Assembly (NCBI GenBank): GCA_016617785.1
Contig: JADILM010000007.1
Coordinates: 930,001-994,000 of the forward strand
Source: Sporobolomyces roseus
Lineage: Eukaryota > Basidiomycota > Microbotryomycetes > Sporidiobolales > Sporidiobolaceae
Direction: 5' to 3'
DNA: 64,000 nucleotides
Positions 47,076 to 59,324 of the stretch are shown here, one piece after another. The notes under the pieces were generated by a model. The model ran no database searches, had not been told where the DNA came from, and saw only the letters and a program-made list of their open reading frames with translations. Position numbers and translations under genes: made by a program. Numbering within the stretch: the first letter of the stretch is position 1; every line of letters starts with the position of its first letter.

Positions 47076-49370
47076 ATGTGAGCAATCATCTCCTACATTC
47101 CCTCAAAGCCTAGCTGACTCTCTTCCATCCACTCAATTTCCCCACCCTTGCCACGTCCTTTCGACAAATTTCCCCTCCCTCCACTCTGGCTTCAATCTTC
47201 TCCCTCGACCTCTCTATCGCCTCTATTCAACTGAATACAGGTCAGGACACACCGCCAAACTCACTTTCCCCGAGAATCATCACGTCAAGAACGTTAGTCT
47301 TGCTTTTCACTTTAATTCCCCGCTCTGTCGAAAACTCTCTCCCCCTCGTTGCAAACCTTACTAACTGAACTTCCTATCACTCGACATGATTAGGCTGAGT
47401 TCGATGTTGGTATTTTCATCGGAAACAAATTCAAGGCTGGAAAGACCGGCAAGACCATCGACGTGAGTTTGTTCGAAATTCGACTCTTCGGAGCTTTCCG
47501 CGAAACTAACCCAGTCTTGTGTCGCGATAGGTCGTCGACCCGTCAACTGGCAAGACCATCGCTTCCGTAGCTGAGGGAACTCCCGAAGATATCGACGAAG
47601 CTGTGTAAGTTATTCGTCCTTTCGAATTCTTCTTCGCCTTCTCCTGGCTAATCTCTCTTCTTCTCTAGTGATGTCGCTCAAAAGGCCTACGAGACCGTTT
47701 GGGGAGAACGCTGCCCAGGACATGAGCGTGGCCGGTATGTTTCAAAACTCCTCTCCACTCACGAAAACAGGAATCTGACCATTTTTCTACGTTCTCAGTC
47801 TCCTCATGAAGCTCGCCGATCTTTTCGAAGAGAACGCCGACATGCTCGCTTCGATCGAATCTATGGACAACGGAAAGGCTTACTCCTTCGCACGAGGTTT
47901 CGATGTCGCCGAAGCCGCGAAATGCCTTCGATACTACGGAGGATGGGCTGATAAGGAACACGGTAAAGTCATCGAGGTTGACAACACCAAGATGGTCATG
48001 ACCCGTCACGAACCTATCGGAGTTGTCGGTGAGTTGCGCGAGGGTTCATTCTCGAGATGTTCAAGTGCTGATCGAGTTTGACCTCTTCTTACAGGCCAAA
48101 TTATTCCATGGAACTTCCCCCTCCTCATGTTCGCATGGAAGCTCGGTCCAGCTCTCGCCATGGGTAACACCATCGTCATGAAGGTGAGCCGTCACCATTA
48201 CTTTGCATTTCCGACTCGAAAACTGACTTCTTGCTCTTCTCTCAGACCGCTGAAACCACTCCTCTATCCGCCGCTTTCGCTTGTTCCCTTATTGCTCAAG
48301 TTCTTCCCGCTGGTGTCGTCAACGTCGTTACCGGTTACGGAAACACTGTCGGTGCCGCCATCTCTTCTCACCTCAAGATTGAAAAGGTCGCTTTCACTGG
48401 TTCGACCGCTGTCGGTCGTCAAATCATGGCCGCCGCTGCCAAGTCCAACCTGAAGAACGTCACTCTCGAACTCGGAGGAAAGTCACCCAACATTGTTTAC
48501 GACGATGCTGATCTCGAACAAGCCGTCTCATGGGCTGCTTTCGGTCTCTAGTCAGTTCTCCCTCCCTCTTGCTTCTCCTCAACCACCCGTACTGACTAGC
48601 AACGCCTATAGCTTCAACGCTGGTCAATGCTGCTGCGCCGGATCGAGGGTCTTCGTTCAGGAATCCATCTACGACGAATTCCTCGAGAAGCTTACTGCCA
48701 AGGTCAAGTCGATCAAGGTCGGATCTCCCTTCGCCGCCGACTCGTTCCAAGGACCTGCTACCTCGCAATTACAATACGACCGAGTTTCCGCTCACATTCA
48801 ATCCGGTGTCGACGAGGGAGCTACCAAGCATCTCGGAGGATCCCGACACGGTGAGGAGGGCTACTTCATCGAGCCTACTATCTTCACAGAGTGAGTCTTC
48901 TTCTGCCGTCTTTCAACGCCCGTCGAACGGGAACTGACTTTTCCTTTTATCTTCTTTTTCTTCCTCCAGTGTTCCTCCCAACGCTAAGATCGCAAAGGAG
49001 GAGATCTTCGGTCCTGTCATTGTCGTCTTCAAGTTCAAGGATGAGGATGATGTAGTAGCCAAAGCGAACGACACGATGTACGGTCTCGCCGCCGCCATTT
49101 TCTCGCAAAACATCTCTCGAGCCCTTCGCACCGCTACTCGCGTGCAAGCAGGTGCGTTTCTCACCGCATTCCTCCCTCTGACTCCTGCTCACCTATGGCT
49201 CGTCCACAGGTACCGTCTGGGTCAACAACTACAACATGCTTCACTCGCAAGCACCTTTCGGAGGATTCAAGCAATCTGGTATCGGACGAGAGTTGGGAGA
49301 ATACGCTCTCAAGAACTACACCAACGTCAAGACGATCAACATCAACTTGTCGATGCCCAACCCTCTCTAA
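47076..49370 (+). CDS. NAD(P)-dependent aldehyde dehydrogenase; start codon split by intron 1
   Basis: A class I/II-type aldehyde dehydrogenase, oxidising aldehydes to acids. Motifs: [20 protein letters not shown] (cofactor fold), [12 protein letters not shown], the catalytic Glu region [11 protein letters not shown], the catalytic Cys region [12 protein letters not shown], and [11 protein letters not shown]. The C-terminus [15 protein letters not shown] is followed by [10 protein letters not shown] and the TAA at 49368-49370. The protein begins [18 protein letters not shown]. The first two bases of its ATG are at 47076-47077 and the G is at 47241: intron 1 (47078-47240, GTGAGC...ACAG) interrupts the start codon. 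Without splicing the apparent ATG is followed at once by TGA. About ten introns interrupt the gene. The precise substrate is unknown; acetaldehyde is typical for this class. Confidence 0.93.
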
Positions 49371-49741
49371 GCGATTCAAGCATCGTCGTCGTTTCAGATT
49401 TCGTTGATAGTTTTCGTTTCTCCGTTTCAGCCCTCTCTCCCTTTTTCGTTCTAGCAGTCCCCCGTCCCCCTTCATTCTCTGGGTCTCCACTTTGTCAGTT
49501 CTCGGAACTTTCTCTCTTCCTAATCTCGAATCCAATGATGAAACAAAGCAGTATACATCCGTTCCACTCTTCGCTTCCTCTTCGTTTGCGAGCTTCTCCT
49601 TCGAGATTCGAGAGCTTGACTTGGACGCAACTTCGACGTCGATGATCGAAGTAAAAACGATCTCTCGCTTTGCACCACGAGGAGCAGAAAGTTGGGAAAG
49701 TGGAGCAGCCTCTTCTCTTTCCTCTCACCCCACTGCCTTCA
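49371..49741. other. Intergenic spacer
   Basis: About 370 bp between two + strand genes, holding the dehydrogenase 3' UTR and the promoter of the peptidase gene. No element was recognised. Confidence 0.5.
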
Positions 49742-51873
49742 ATGTCTTCAGACACAGAGAAGCTCGCCTTACTCGACAACAACTCTATCGTACCAACAAG
49801 GCAGTCTCGCAAGCGTTCTCTGCTTCGTTGTCTTCTCCCCTCTCTCGCTCTTTTCGGCTTCGTCTACCTTCAAATAGCTGCGACAACCTCACGAGGCGGA
49901 ACATCACCACAATCAAGATGCGATCAAGTCGACCCTTACGTACCGGAGCCGAATGATTCCCTTGATAGGAATCGAGACGTCATTTTCAGCGAGGAGTTCA
50001 GGGAGAAGAGTGCTGGAGTACTTTCAGGATTCGTGCAAGTCAGGTACGTCGATCTCCTCGACTATACTGTCTAGCCGCAAACTGACCGAAATGAACAAGT
50101 TTCGTAGGAGTCCTTCTTTCGACGATTTGGGTAAAGTGGGAGAAGACGAGCGATGGAACGTCTTCTGTAAGCTCCTCTTATCTTCCACTCGTGAAGAACA
50201 TGCTGACTGAGCATTGAGAGTGACAGACGAGGTCTCGAAATACCTCAACAGCACGTTTCCTGAAGTTTACGGAACTCTCGACGTCGAAAAGGTCAACACG
50301 CATGCCCACGTTTTGACTTGGAAAGGGTCCGATCCCTCCCTCAAACCTACTCTACTAGCTGGACGTAAGTTGAGCTTTCGCATTTCTCGGGAGTGACAAG
50401 CTCACTGACGATTCCGATTTTCGCAGATTTGGATGTCGTCCCCGTTGAGCCCGCTACGCTCGATGATTGGACGTACCCTCCTTTCGCAGGCCATTACGAT
50501 GGAGAGTACCTCTGGGGGAGAGGCAGCGTCGACGACAAGCATGCTGTTAGTGCCATTCTCGAGTCGCTTACCTTGCTCATCAAGAAAGGTTTCACTCCTC
50601 GTCGTACCCTCGTTCTCGCATTCGGTTTCGATGAGGAATCGAAAGGTAGAGAAGGAGCTGGTCACATCCAGAAGCATCTCGAGGAGAAGTACGGAAAGGA
50701 TGGAGTAGCAGTAATTGTCGATGAAGGAGGATTAGGCGTTGGAGAACAGTTCGGCGCAAACATGGCTATTGTAGCTACGGGAGAGAAGGGTTACGTCGAT
50801 GTCAAGTTTACTCTCACAACTCCAGGAGGACACAGCTCTATTCCTCCCGATCACACTTCAATCGGAATCATCTCACAACTCGTCACCTCTCTCGAAGCAA
50901 ACCCCTTCAAACCATCCCTTCCTCTCGACTCTCCCGTTCTATCTCTTCTTTCCTGCGCCGCTGAATATGGTCAACTCCCGAAATCGCTCAAACGAGATGT
51001 CAAACGAGGAACGGTTAACGGTAAAAAGGGAGATCACGCCCGTTTGAACGCTGCGAAAGGTTTCAGTTCGTTGGGCAGAGGTCCTCGATACCTCGTATCG
51101 ACCTCACAAGCTGTCGATGTCATCAAGGGAGGAGTCAAGGTCAATGCTTTGCCTGAAAGTGTCGAAGTGACAGCGAATTATCGTGTTGCAATTGGCTCTG
51201 AGATTCAGGTACGCTGCCAGACCTCTGCTCATGGACACGTACTGACATAGAGATCTATGATATCGACAGGACGTCAAAGATCACGTTACGAAGCTCGTCC
51301 ACTCTCTCGCTGATCAATTCAACCTCTCCGTCGATCTCTTTGGCTCGAAACGCTCCTCATCAGCTCGAGTAGGATCCAATGAGATCGGCTTCACCTCGGC
51401 AGGCGAATCTGGAAGCATTAAAGTCGTCAGCATCAAGTGATTGAACTTCCCTTTCCTGCATCTTATCCTACATCTCGACTGACCCCTCTTCGTTACGTTG
51501 ACAGCGAGCTCCCCGTTGCACCAGTCTCGCCCACTACAGGCTCGAAAGCTTGGGACATTCTCAGCGGAACAATCAAGCACACTTTGAATCGTTCGAAGGG
51601 CGAGCTGATCGTCAGTCCAGGGATCATGACAGGCAATACGGACACTAGGCGAGTTGCTGAGCTTCCTCACCTCTCACGTGCAAGTCGGCTGAAGACTTTG
51701 ATCGCAGGTACTACTGGAATGCCACCCGAAACATCTTCAGATTCACTCCTATGAATCGCGAAAAGAGCCTCTACCTGCACACCGTGGACGAACGACTCTG
51801 GTTCAACGATCATATCGACGCTATCTGGTTCTTCCACGAGCTTGTCCGGAGTTACGACGAGGCGGAATTGTAG
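49742..51873 (+). CDS. CPS1: Vacuolar carboxypeptidase S-type M20 metallopeptidase
   Basis: A zinc peptidase related to yeast vacuolar Cps1. The N-terminus (ATG 49742, MSSDTEKLALLD) is cytosolic and is followed by a membrane anchor (LLPSLALFGFVYLQIAA), as in Cps1, a type II protein delivered to the vacuole lumen. Di-zinc motifs: AGHLDVVPV (His, Asp), WGRGSVDDKHAV (bridging Asp), FGFDEESKGREGAGH (catalytic Glu and ligand), VDEGG. The dimerisation domain contains LTTPGGHSSIPPDHTSIG. The C-terminal part reads NELPVAPVSPTTG, MTGNTDTRYYWNATRNIFRF, and ends LVRSYDEAEL at the TAG at 51871-51873. The intron at 51649-51707 has a GC donor (GCGAGT). All metal-binding motifs look intact. Confidence 0.92.
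51649..51707 (+). other. GC-AG intron of the carboxypeptidase S gene
   Basis: The coding sequence needs ACT-AG joined to G-TAC-TAC to give the family's TDTRYYW motif. The only fitting junction uses a donor GCGAGT and an acceptor CGCAG, a 59-nt intron. No GT donor gives the conserved reading. Confidence 0.75.
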
Positions 51874-52010
51874 TTTGTGAGCGGAAAAAGATTGTACGAC
51901 TGCAAGAGAAATAAGAGTGTCTAAACAACGAGATAGGGAGGAGATACCAAAATGCGAAACAGATTAGGGTTGTACTACTACTACGACTGATAGGAAAGTA
52001 TTGCGAAGGG

Positions 52011-55000
52011 TCATCGGATTCGGAAACTCATGAGGAAACCGACAAAACAGAGGATTGCGATGAGATAGAATCCGAGTTGAGGTTGAGGGTTCGACTTGTC
52101 CGAGATCGAGGCGGCAAAGACGTAACCACCGAGAAGAGGACCTGTTCGGAAGAGATCGAGTCAGTGACGAAACCATGGAGAAAGTGTCAAATTGAGACTC
52201 ACCGAGGAAACGAGCAAACGAAACAGCACTTTGAGCCAATCCATTTGCGAGTGGAATGTACTCAGGAGGAGTGAGGAGGTTAATGAGGACCATCACAGCA
52301 GTATAGGAGCAAGCGTTTGCCAAATAACGAATTGCCGTCAAGACGACCATTCCCAAAATGACCCATGTGTTCTCTCCGTCGACGATGATGAGACCTCGTA
52401 GTTCTGGTACGAGGAAATACACCGGAACGTAGAGGAATAAGCCTAGTCGGAACATGGCAAGACTACCGAGTTCGAGGTTGTTCGTCAGTCCTGATTCATT
52501 GCGGTCAGTTTCGAAGAAAGCTGAACTGACTGGGTAAGAGGTCCACCTGGAGGTCCGACAGAAGGGTAGAAGCGGAATTGCCTGTGTCGAGTCAAAATTA
52601 GCGAAGAGACAGCTGAAAGAGAATCGTTCGAAAGCTTACCAGACGAGACTGAAGAAGAACATTGATCCGATGAGGAGAGCGTAATGACTAGCTTCGAGAC
52701 CCAATCCTCCACTGGCGATAGGAGCTACGAGGAAAGCGGTGAAGAGTTGATCGTTCGTAGTTCCGTGTAATGCGAGGAGACTGTATTGAAGAATGAGGAA
52801 CTTGGGTAGTTGCGAGATTGGCGACACCTTCTCGAGTTCTTCTTCTCCATATTCGACAATACTGGGTGATCGAGTCTCGGGAATGGCGGCCATAGGTGCG
52901 AAACCAGATTCGTCGGGCGCACGAGAGACGGTGTTGGCAGATGCAAGAGTTTCGGGATCGAGTCCAGAATTCGAGAAGATTGAGATCGGTCGAATGGAAG
53001 AAGCACCCGAGCCTCGACGAAGGCGTTGGAAGCTGGGTTTGTTCAGGTGTTGACCGAAAGAAGGCATAATTTCTCGAGCGGGAGATCGGACATTTCGATT
53101 CGGAGGAGGTTGAGGGGATCGAGCTGGTGAAGCGACTCCATCTTCTTGGTCTTGTCGGTAAGCTGCCGCTCTCAGATCGTCCATCGATGGAGGTGCCGTT
53201 CCGAATCCTACATCGCCGTATTCTGAGTTCGCATCGTCCCCTCCTTCGCCCTCCTCTTCGTCCTCTGCTCGTTCGTAGATCGAGTCCTCGTACGCTTGAC
53301 TGACGAGATCGTCTGCGGCAGCTTTCGCGAGGAAGACGTCACTCAAGTTGAAAACGGCTTGATTGTTGGCGAGTAACAGCCTATCCGAGTATGAGTTAGT
53401 TTTTGCAGAGTATCGATGTAGGAGGATTCGACGTACCTCTCAGCGAAAGAGTGTACCATCTCGTTCTCCGGATCGTAGCGATTTGAAGTAGCGACAGAAA
53501 CCGAACGACCAGTTCTCCTTCGCATCGAGGGTATCCGTAATCCCGATTCTCCAGCCAACGTTCCAGCTAATGTCGACCCCGCGACACTCGGACGGCGTCC
53601 ATACCCGTAAGCTGATCCGTACTGTTTCGTCGATCGACGATCAGCGAAAGGATTTCGCTCCGACTCGAGAATCGATGGTGAAACGGCGGGAGAATCGTCT
53701 TGAGGTCCAGAAGGAGGTTGAAGGGTTGCAGTGGACGAGTTGCTTCCGAGGTGAATCGCTTGCCGACCAGTCGCTCCTCTCCACAACTTCGAGACTTGTT
53801 CTGTGATCCACTCTCGAAGCCTCGAAAGGAAACCGGCTGCGACTTGCATATCCTTCTCGGTGGGAAGGTGAATCCCTCCGGTCATTTCTCCGCCATCGCG
53901 ATTGAGGAAGAGCGAGAGGACTCCTCCAAGGAGAGTCACAGAACCAGCGACAAGGCAAGGCAGGAGGTAAGGATATTCGGCGAACAGCTCGGAATCGGCA
54001 AAGAAGGCGTACTTCTTCGTCTACATCGGTTCGCAGAGGCCAGCACCGCATTCAGCTATAAGATCTCCCAGCTGAAATCAAGGAACCTTCGAGACTTACG
54101 GGACTTTCGAGGACTCCTCCGAGAACACTTCCGACGATACCGCCTAGACCCCAAGTCAAACCTGCGGCCAGAGTCCAAGAGGTTCAGTGCCTTGGCCAGA
54201 AGTATCTGAAGTTCAGGATATCGCTCACCAACTAGGTTGTAAGCTTTCGGTCGATTCGAATCGTCCGTAACATCCGTAACAGCGCTTCGAGCGACTCCGA
54301 CAGCACCTATCAGTGTGATCCGTGTCAGGATGTAACAACTCACGAGAGTGAAAGGGAGCGACAAACCGTTGAACAGACCCAAAGCCAACCTCGTTGTAAT
54401 CGCACTGCCCAAATTCTTCGAGGCTCCAAACAGAATGACCGTGATACCGTTTCCGACTAGCGATGCAAAGAGGACGACCCGTCGACCGTGCTTGTTCGCA
54501 ACAGAAACCCATAGGAGTGCCGTGAGGAATTGGGCCAGGAAGAACGACGCAGCGACGACTCCGCTCCAAAGCGAGACGGCAGCTTCTCCTCCTCCATTCT
54601 CTCCGACTCCGAAAGATTCGACCATGCTATATCGGGAACGCGATCAGTGATCAGACAAGATGAACCGGTAGGAGAGAAAGGGTTTCGCACAAGAAGAGGA
54701 ATGGTGAAGAAATGCTCGCTGAAAGGAACTCGCCGAACAGAGCAACGCACCTATGAAAGAGGAGGGGTCAACTTTTGCTATTGGCGGTTCAGAAGAAGCG
54801 GACTCACAGAACAATCATAGGTATTTTGGGCAAAGGCGTTTGAACGAAGGGAATCGGATCCACTTCGTCGTCTCTATCTCCTCCTCCGGGTGACCGCATG
54901 CTCGGATCTTTCGAAGGTGATCCCATTGCTCGAGTATAAGGAGGTACGAGACGAGCAGGTGCAGTCCCTTGAGCAAAAGAGAGCCTTCCCTGACCCCCAC

Positions 55001-55391
55001 CAGTTTGTCTCCTCCTCCAATTACTCCCTCCTAATCCTTCTTCTTCGCTAAAGTCATCCTCTTCATCATCACTCACTACTGCTTGGGAGAAGTTGCTAGT
55101 CGAGGGAACTCTGTAGGCTGATTTGGGTAGATTGATAGTTGAAGGTGCATTTGGTCGATCAAGAGTAGAAGGGACGACATCGCGCTCTTGACTAGTTGAG
55201 AGTAAGTTTCCAATCAAATTACTAGCTCTCGTCCCGACTGACTTGGAAGGCGTCCGTCGTTTGAATGAGATTGGAGATGTTTGTCTTGAGAGATTAGGTG
55301 TGGGATCGGGGGAGAGAGTACGTTGCGCGATCGGAGTAGCGTTGTCTGGTGGTTTAAGTGGATCGAAATTAGTCCGCGTTGGAGTCGTCAT
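52011..55391 (-). CDS. MFS transporter (DHA1/ZIF-like) with long N-tail and very long central loop
   Basis: A major facilitator with a cytosolic N-terminus of about 190 residues (ATG at 55391, MTTPTRTNFDPLKPP) rich in Ser, Thr, Pro and acidic runs (SDDEEDDFSEEEG). The first half contains VALFGEFLSASISSPF-like helix 1, ALLWVSVANKHGRRVVLF (signature A loop), GLFNGAVGVARSAVTDVT, and LTWGLGGIVGSVLGG. The central loop spans about 53900 down to 52830, over 300 residues of disordered, charged sequence, much longer than the usual 50-100. The second half includes FLILQYSLLALHGTTNDQLF, VILGMVVLTAIRYLANACSY, PPEYIPLANGLAQSAVSFAR and GPLLGGYVFAA, ending LMSFRIR at the TGA at 52011-52013. The family includes organic-ion and zinc-facilitator-like carriers; the substrate is unknown. 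Confidence 0.87.
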
Positions 55392-55907
55392 GATCGAGGC
55401 GAGGTTGAGAGTTGGTGAGTGTGACAGTTGAACGACGACTCGGAGGAATTCTCTTTCTTTCGCAGGACGTTCGAATTTCCCTCAAACAGAACTTGTCCAA
55501 GTTTGGGAACGCTTCCTGAGTGAATATAGCTCGTCGGACAGATCTCAAATCTGCAGGATTTCACGAGTCTCGCTAGGGATAGAAAGATATCGTTCTTCGA
55601 TGATTGCGAAACAAGCTGTAACGACATTGCATAGAGGGATTGCGAGGGAAGTGTCTATGATGTGATGAGGGAATTAAGTGTCTGTAAAGATGTCAACGAA
55701 CGAGACAAGGGAGCGAAATGAGCGGAAAACAAAGGGAAGTATGGAGTGAAGCGACAGAAAAGTGTCTATGAAAGTGTCTGTAAGGGGGTATGGATGGTAG
55801 GACAAGGTATGCGTAATGATATTCCTATCGTTTTGAGGCGAGGGCATGGGGTATGGATACAAGAAGATTGGGAAAAAGAGGTCTTGCGAAGAAAAGTGTC
55901 TGTGAGT
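55392..55907. promoter_or_regulatory. MFS gene upstream region with repeated AGTGTCTRTRA motif
   Basis: About 516 bp upstream of the MFS start, also 3' of the neighbouring regulator gene. It contains at least five copies of a short motif on the + strand, AGTGTCTRTRA or close to it, at about 55650, 55677, 55761, 55773 and 55894, all in the same orientation. Two are nearly adjacent. The copies might be regulator sites, parts of a 3' UTR signal, or a decayed tandem repeat. Confidence 0.55.
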
Positions 55908-58666
55908 TTATAGCGTGTCCCAAGCGTATCCAACATAGCGAGAAGGAGTCTGAGAGGCGTCTTGCCATGGAGAGAAGGTGGGAGTCGCAGGCTTGTTGTG
56001 TCCTCCAGGAGCGAGTGAAGTGCGAAGGCTGAGAAGAGGTCGATTAGGAGGAGGAGGGCAAAGCGAGCGTGAAGGTAGATCCGGTACAGTGGGAGAGTCG
56101 ATTTGAGGTACATGAGTGTCTATTGTAGGATAGAAAGGGGCGAAGGTTACAGGTCCAGGTTGAAAATCGTTTGCGAGATAGGGAAGGGGAAGTTGCTGTC
56201 CAACGCAATGCGAAAGGTCAGCCGGCGTGCGACTTCTGCAATGAAGCGATCGATGGCGTACCTGTAAGCCATAAAGAGGCTCGAGGGCACTCATAGGAGC
56301 GCTTGCAGCAGGTGAGGGGAGAGTGATGTCGCTTGGAGTCGCAATCGAAGAACTTGCTAAACTTGGTGAAGCGTCTGTTGACGAGCGACGATCTTGGCCG
56401 AGCAGCTGATTAATGAGAAGGGAGCATCTCGAGGCTGCGAGACGAAGCGCTGGTAGGCGCGAGGAATTGGCGATCGATAGTGCGAAGTTGCGCAAGTCGT
56501 TGCGATCTCGTTCGAAGCCGAATTGGTCGTCTATTGAAACGATATGTCAGTCTCTTTCGTTTGGCAGGTCTACGAAAAGCTTGAAGTACCTGAGTGAGCG
56601 AGACAAGATCGAACAGCTGCACTCATCGCTAGTGCGCTCGAGAAGAATGCCAAATCGGGAGGAAGAAGGAAATCTTTCGCGACAGCCGCTCGAAGTAGGG
56701 CATCTGGATCAGAGGCGAGTCAGTCCCGAAGTCTTCATCTGAATTGGAATATCGACTGCTCACCGAGATGTCTGGCAGCTGCGGCATTCTGCTTGATAGT
56801 TGTCACGTCGAAATCCTTCGCGATCTGATGAAGTCGAAGGTAAGTCGCATGGAACAGCGAGTCGGCCGCAGGTGACGACCTAAACGCTCCATCGTACGAG
56901 TCGAGCTCAGTGAGCAGTCGGGTGATGCTTGCTTCGTCGCTGACTCCTCCGGCTTTGTCGAGATCGAGCACTCGGACAGCGAGAGTTGCTACTGTGAGTA
57001 CAGAAGAAGTCGGAGAGCTTGCGAGCGGTCGTGTCGTTGCGCTGATACCGGCAGGTGAAAGTAGACCGGATGGGAGGTAGCAATCGTTGGAAAGGAAGAG
57101 AGGGCGGCGAACGGAGGGGTTGACGGTGCAGAGTGATGACGCTTCCTTGCCGAGTAAGAGGTTGATTATGCTATAGAGAGGAGTATAGTAAGCAGAGACC
57201 AATCATGAAAGCGTGAGATACGCGCAACATACGATTCACAAGACTAGAGAGACGATAGAGGAAAGGATTAGTCAGAACCGAATCGACTGTACAATGGTGA
57301 GAGAGCACTCACGTAAAGGGCCCAGAAAGTTCTCCTTCGCATCTCGACTTCGAGAGGTGTCAAATCTCCGGGTTGCTCGTAAGGATCTACGTTCACCTCG
57401 AGGTCGAGAGCGGAGTTGACTGCCATCGACACGAGTGAGGCCATCCTCGAGACGTTACTGGTGTCGCCGTGTAGAGAGGATAGAGCCAGAGTGAGCGCAA
57501 CCTGGATCGTCTCGAGCGAAGCGACCAAAGGAAAGCCTTGAGAGCGGAACAAGCAATGAGTGAGATTGTCACAAGAGAGCTTTATGCGAAATATCCGTAC
57601 CTTCTCCTTCGAGCGTCTCCCTCGACTCAGTCCAACATTTATCCGCGAGCTGAGCGATCTCGTCCTCTCCCAATCCAGATTGTCGAATCGCCTCTTCATC
57701 CGCCAAAACCACCCTGAATCCCGCACTACAAGTCGCCAAGTACAGCGCAAGCCATGTCGGAGATGCCACCGCTCCACTTGCCCAGAAAGTCTGACAGTCG
57801 CGGAAGAATGAGGGTTCGTGAACGAGGCGGAAAGTAGGGTTGATTGTCGAGGAGAAGAAGCAGATTGCGAGGTGAGCTTGAGGCGGAGTTGGAAGAGATG
57901 TCGGTACTGCCGGCGGAGGTCGTACTGTTGAAAGAAAGAAAGCGTTGTCCAATCTTCGAAGCTGTAGAGGTCGAGCGTTCCGAGTCAACCTCTGAAATCG
58001 CGAGGGAAAGAAAGATAACGACACTCACCTCATATTCGAGGAGGGCTGTATTGATACCAGGGAGCTCTACTTGTTGTAAAGTTCCGTTGACGAAGAGTGA
58101 ACGAACGAGGAGATGACGAGAGGGTGACGAAGAGGGAGAAACGGACTTTCTCGCGAATTCCGAGGGTGGTGGAACGGGAGGAATCTCGATGGGAACGATG
58201 ACAGGGCTGATGGAAGGGGAGAGGGGGATAGAACGTCGAGAAAGGGAACCAATCAAGGCTTCCAACGCATCTAGCTTGCGCCGCAGCTGTCTGGAGGGAA
58301 GATCTTCGACGTTTTCGCTGTTGAACCAAATTCCATTCCTCGTCAAACTTCCGTCTTCTTTTGGCGCGAGACATAGCGGGAATGTATCACTTACATCCAT
58401 ATCAGACTCTCATAAGAGCAGGGCTCATCCCGACGTTGACAGCTGTCACAAACTGGACCTTCTAGTGAACAGCGACTCCTCCTCTTTGAACACTGATCGC
58501 AAGCTACCCTTGTCCTTCCTCCCTTCCGTTGACCTGTAGAAGTTTTCGTCGCTTGACTCGAATCGGAATCGCTTGCAGGATCCTTTGCTGTTGTTCTTCT
58601 TTTCGTCGGTCTTTGCTTGAGTGGATCGTACTCCTCGTCCAGGGCACGAAGGGCGCGTTTGCCCAT
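55908..58666 (-). CDS. Zn2Cys6 fungal transcription factor
   Basis: A second binuclear-cluster regulator. The ATG at 58666 begins MGKRALRALDEEYDPLKQRP. The zinc cluster RVACDQCSKRRSRCSLEG continues with PVCDSCQRRDEPCSYES, spacing C-x2-C-x6-C-x6-C-x2-C-x6-C. A GTAAGT donor just after it (about 58400) removes an 80-odd-nt intron and leads to a coiled-coil segment RQLRRKLDALEALIGSLS. The fungal_trans domain runs from about 57950 (LAICFFSSTINPTFRLVHEP) through VALTLALSSLHGDTSNV and EVEMRRRTFWALYV (about 57310) and on to 56400. The C-terminus is Pro/Ser-rich and ends YVGYAWDTL at 55908. Its position directly upstream of the MFS gene on the same strand makes local control of that transporter conceivable but unproven. 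Confidence 0.87.
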
Positions 58667-59324
58667 GCGAGCTCTAAGTAGCTGGCGAGTATAAGTTGGT
58701 GTGTAGGTTGTTGGAGAACGTGAAAAAACGCAAGTGACCGAAAATCCTCTTTCTCTCTCTCCTCATGTCTTTACCCCACATAGCCCGCTCTTCTATTTTG
58801 GACTTTGAGTGTGCCTCGTCGCGGAACCGAAGTGTAATCGAAAAAGGACTCGCACGAAAACTCACCCGCTCTCGACCTTTTGAGCTTGATTTTCTTCCCT
58901 TCTCCGTTCCAACTTGGTTCTTTCCGCTCTGTCGTCTCCATTTCGCTTCACGCAAATCGTCAGGGAAGCTAGATCGAATACAGACGAGGGAAGAGAGCGT
59001 CGAGAGATACTGACATGTCGATCTGGATGAAGGATCTGCACCGCCTGAAATGAAGGACTTACCTGTTACAGACAAGCTTCGATTAAAAAGCTTCTTTCGG
59101 TATCAAGGGAGAGGCACGGAGTGGGTGAATGAGAATGAGGGGGAAAAGCTAAAGTTGGAAGAGGAGAACCCCTGAGATGGTCGAACTTCCATGAGGTGCA
59201 GAGGGCAAAGAAACGAGTCACTAGAGTCACCAGGGACGAACGTGTGAGCGCGAGGAATGAACGTGATAGGTCAAACAACAAAGTGCGACGAAGATGCATT
59301 GCGAAACGAGCGTGAGGAACGAAA
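58667..59324. other. Intergenic spacer
   Basis: About 660 bp between two tandem minus-strand genes: the Vps5 3' flank and the promoter of the Zn2Cys6 regulator. Open frames here are short and unconvincing. No repeat or RNA was recognised. Confidence 0.55.
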
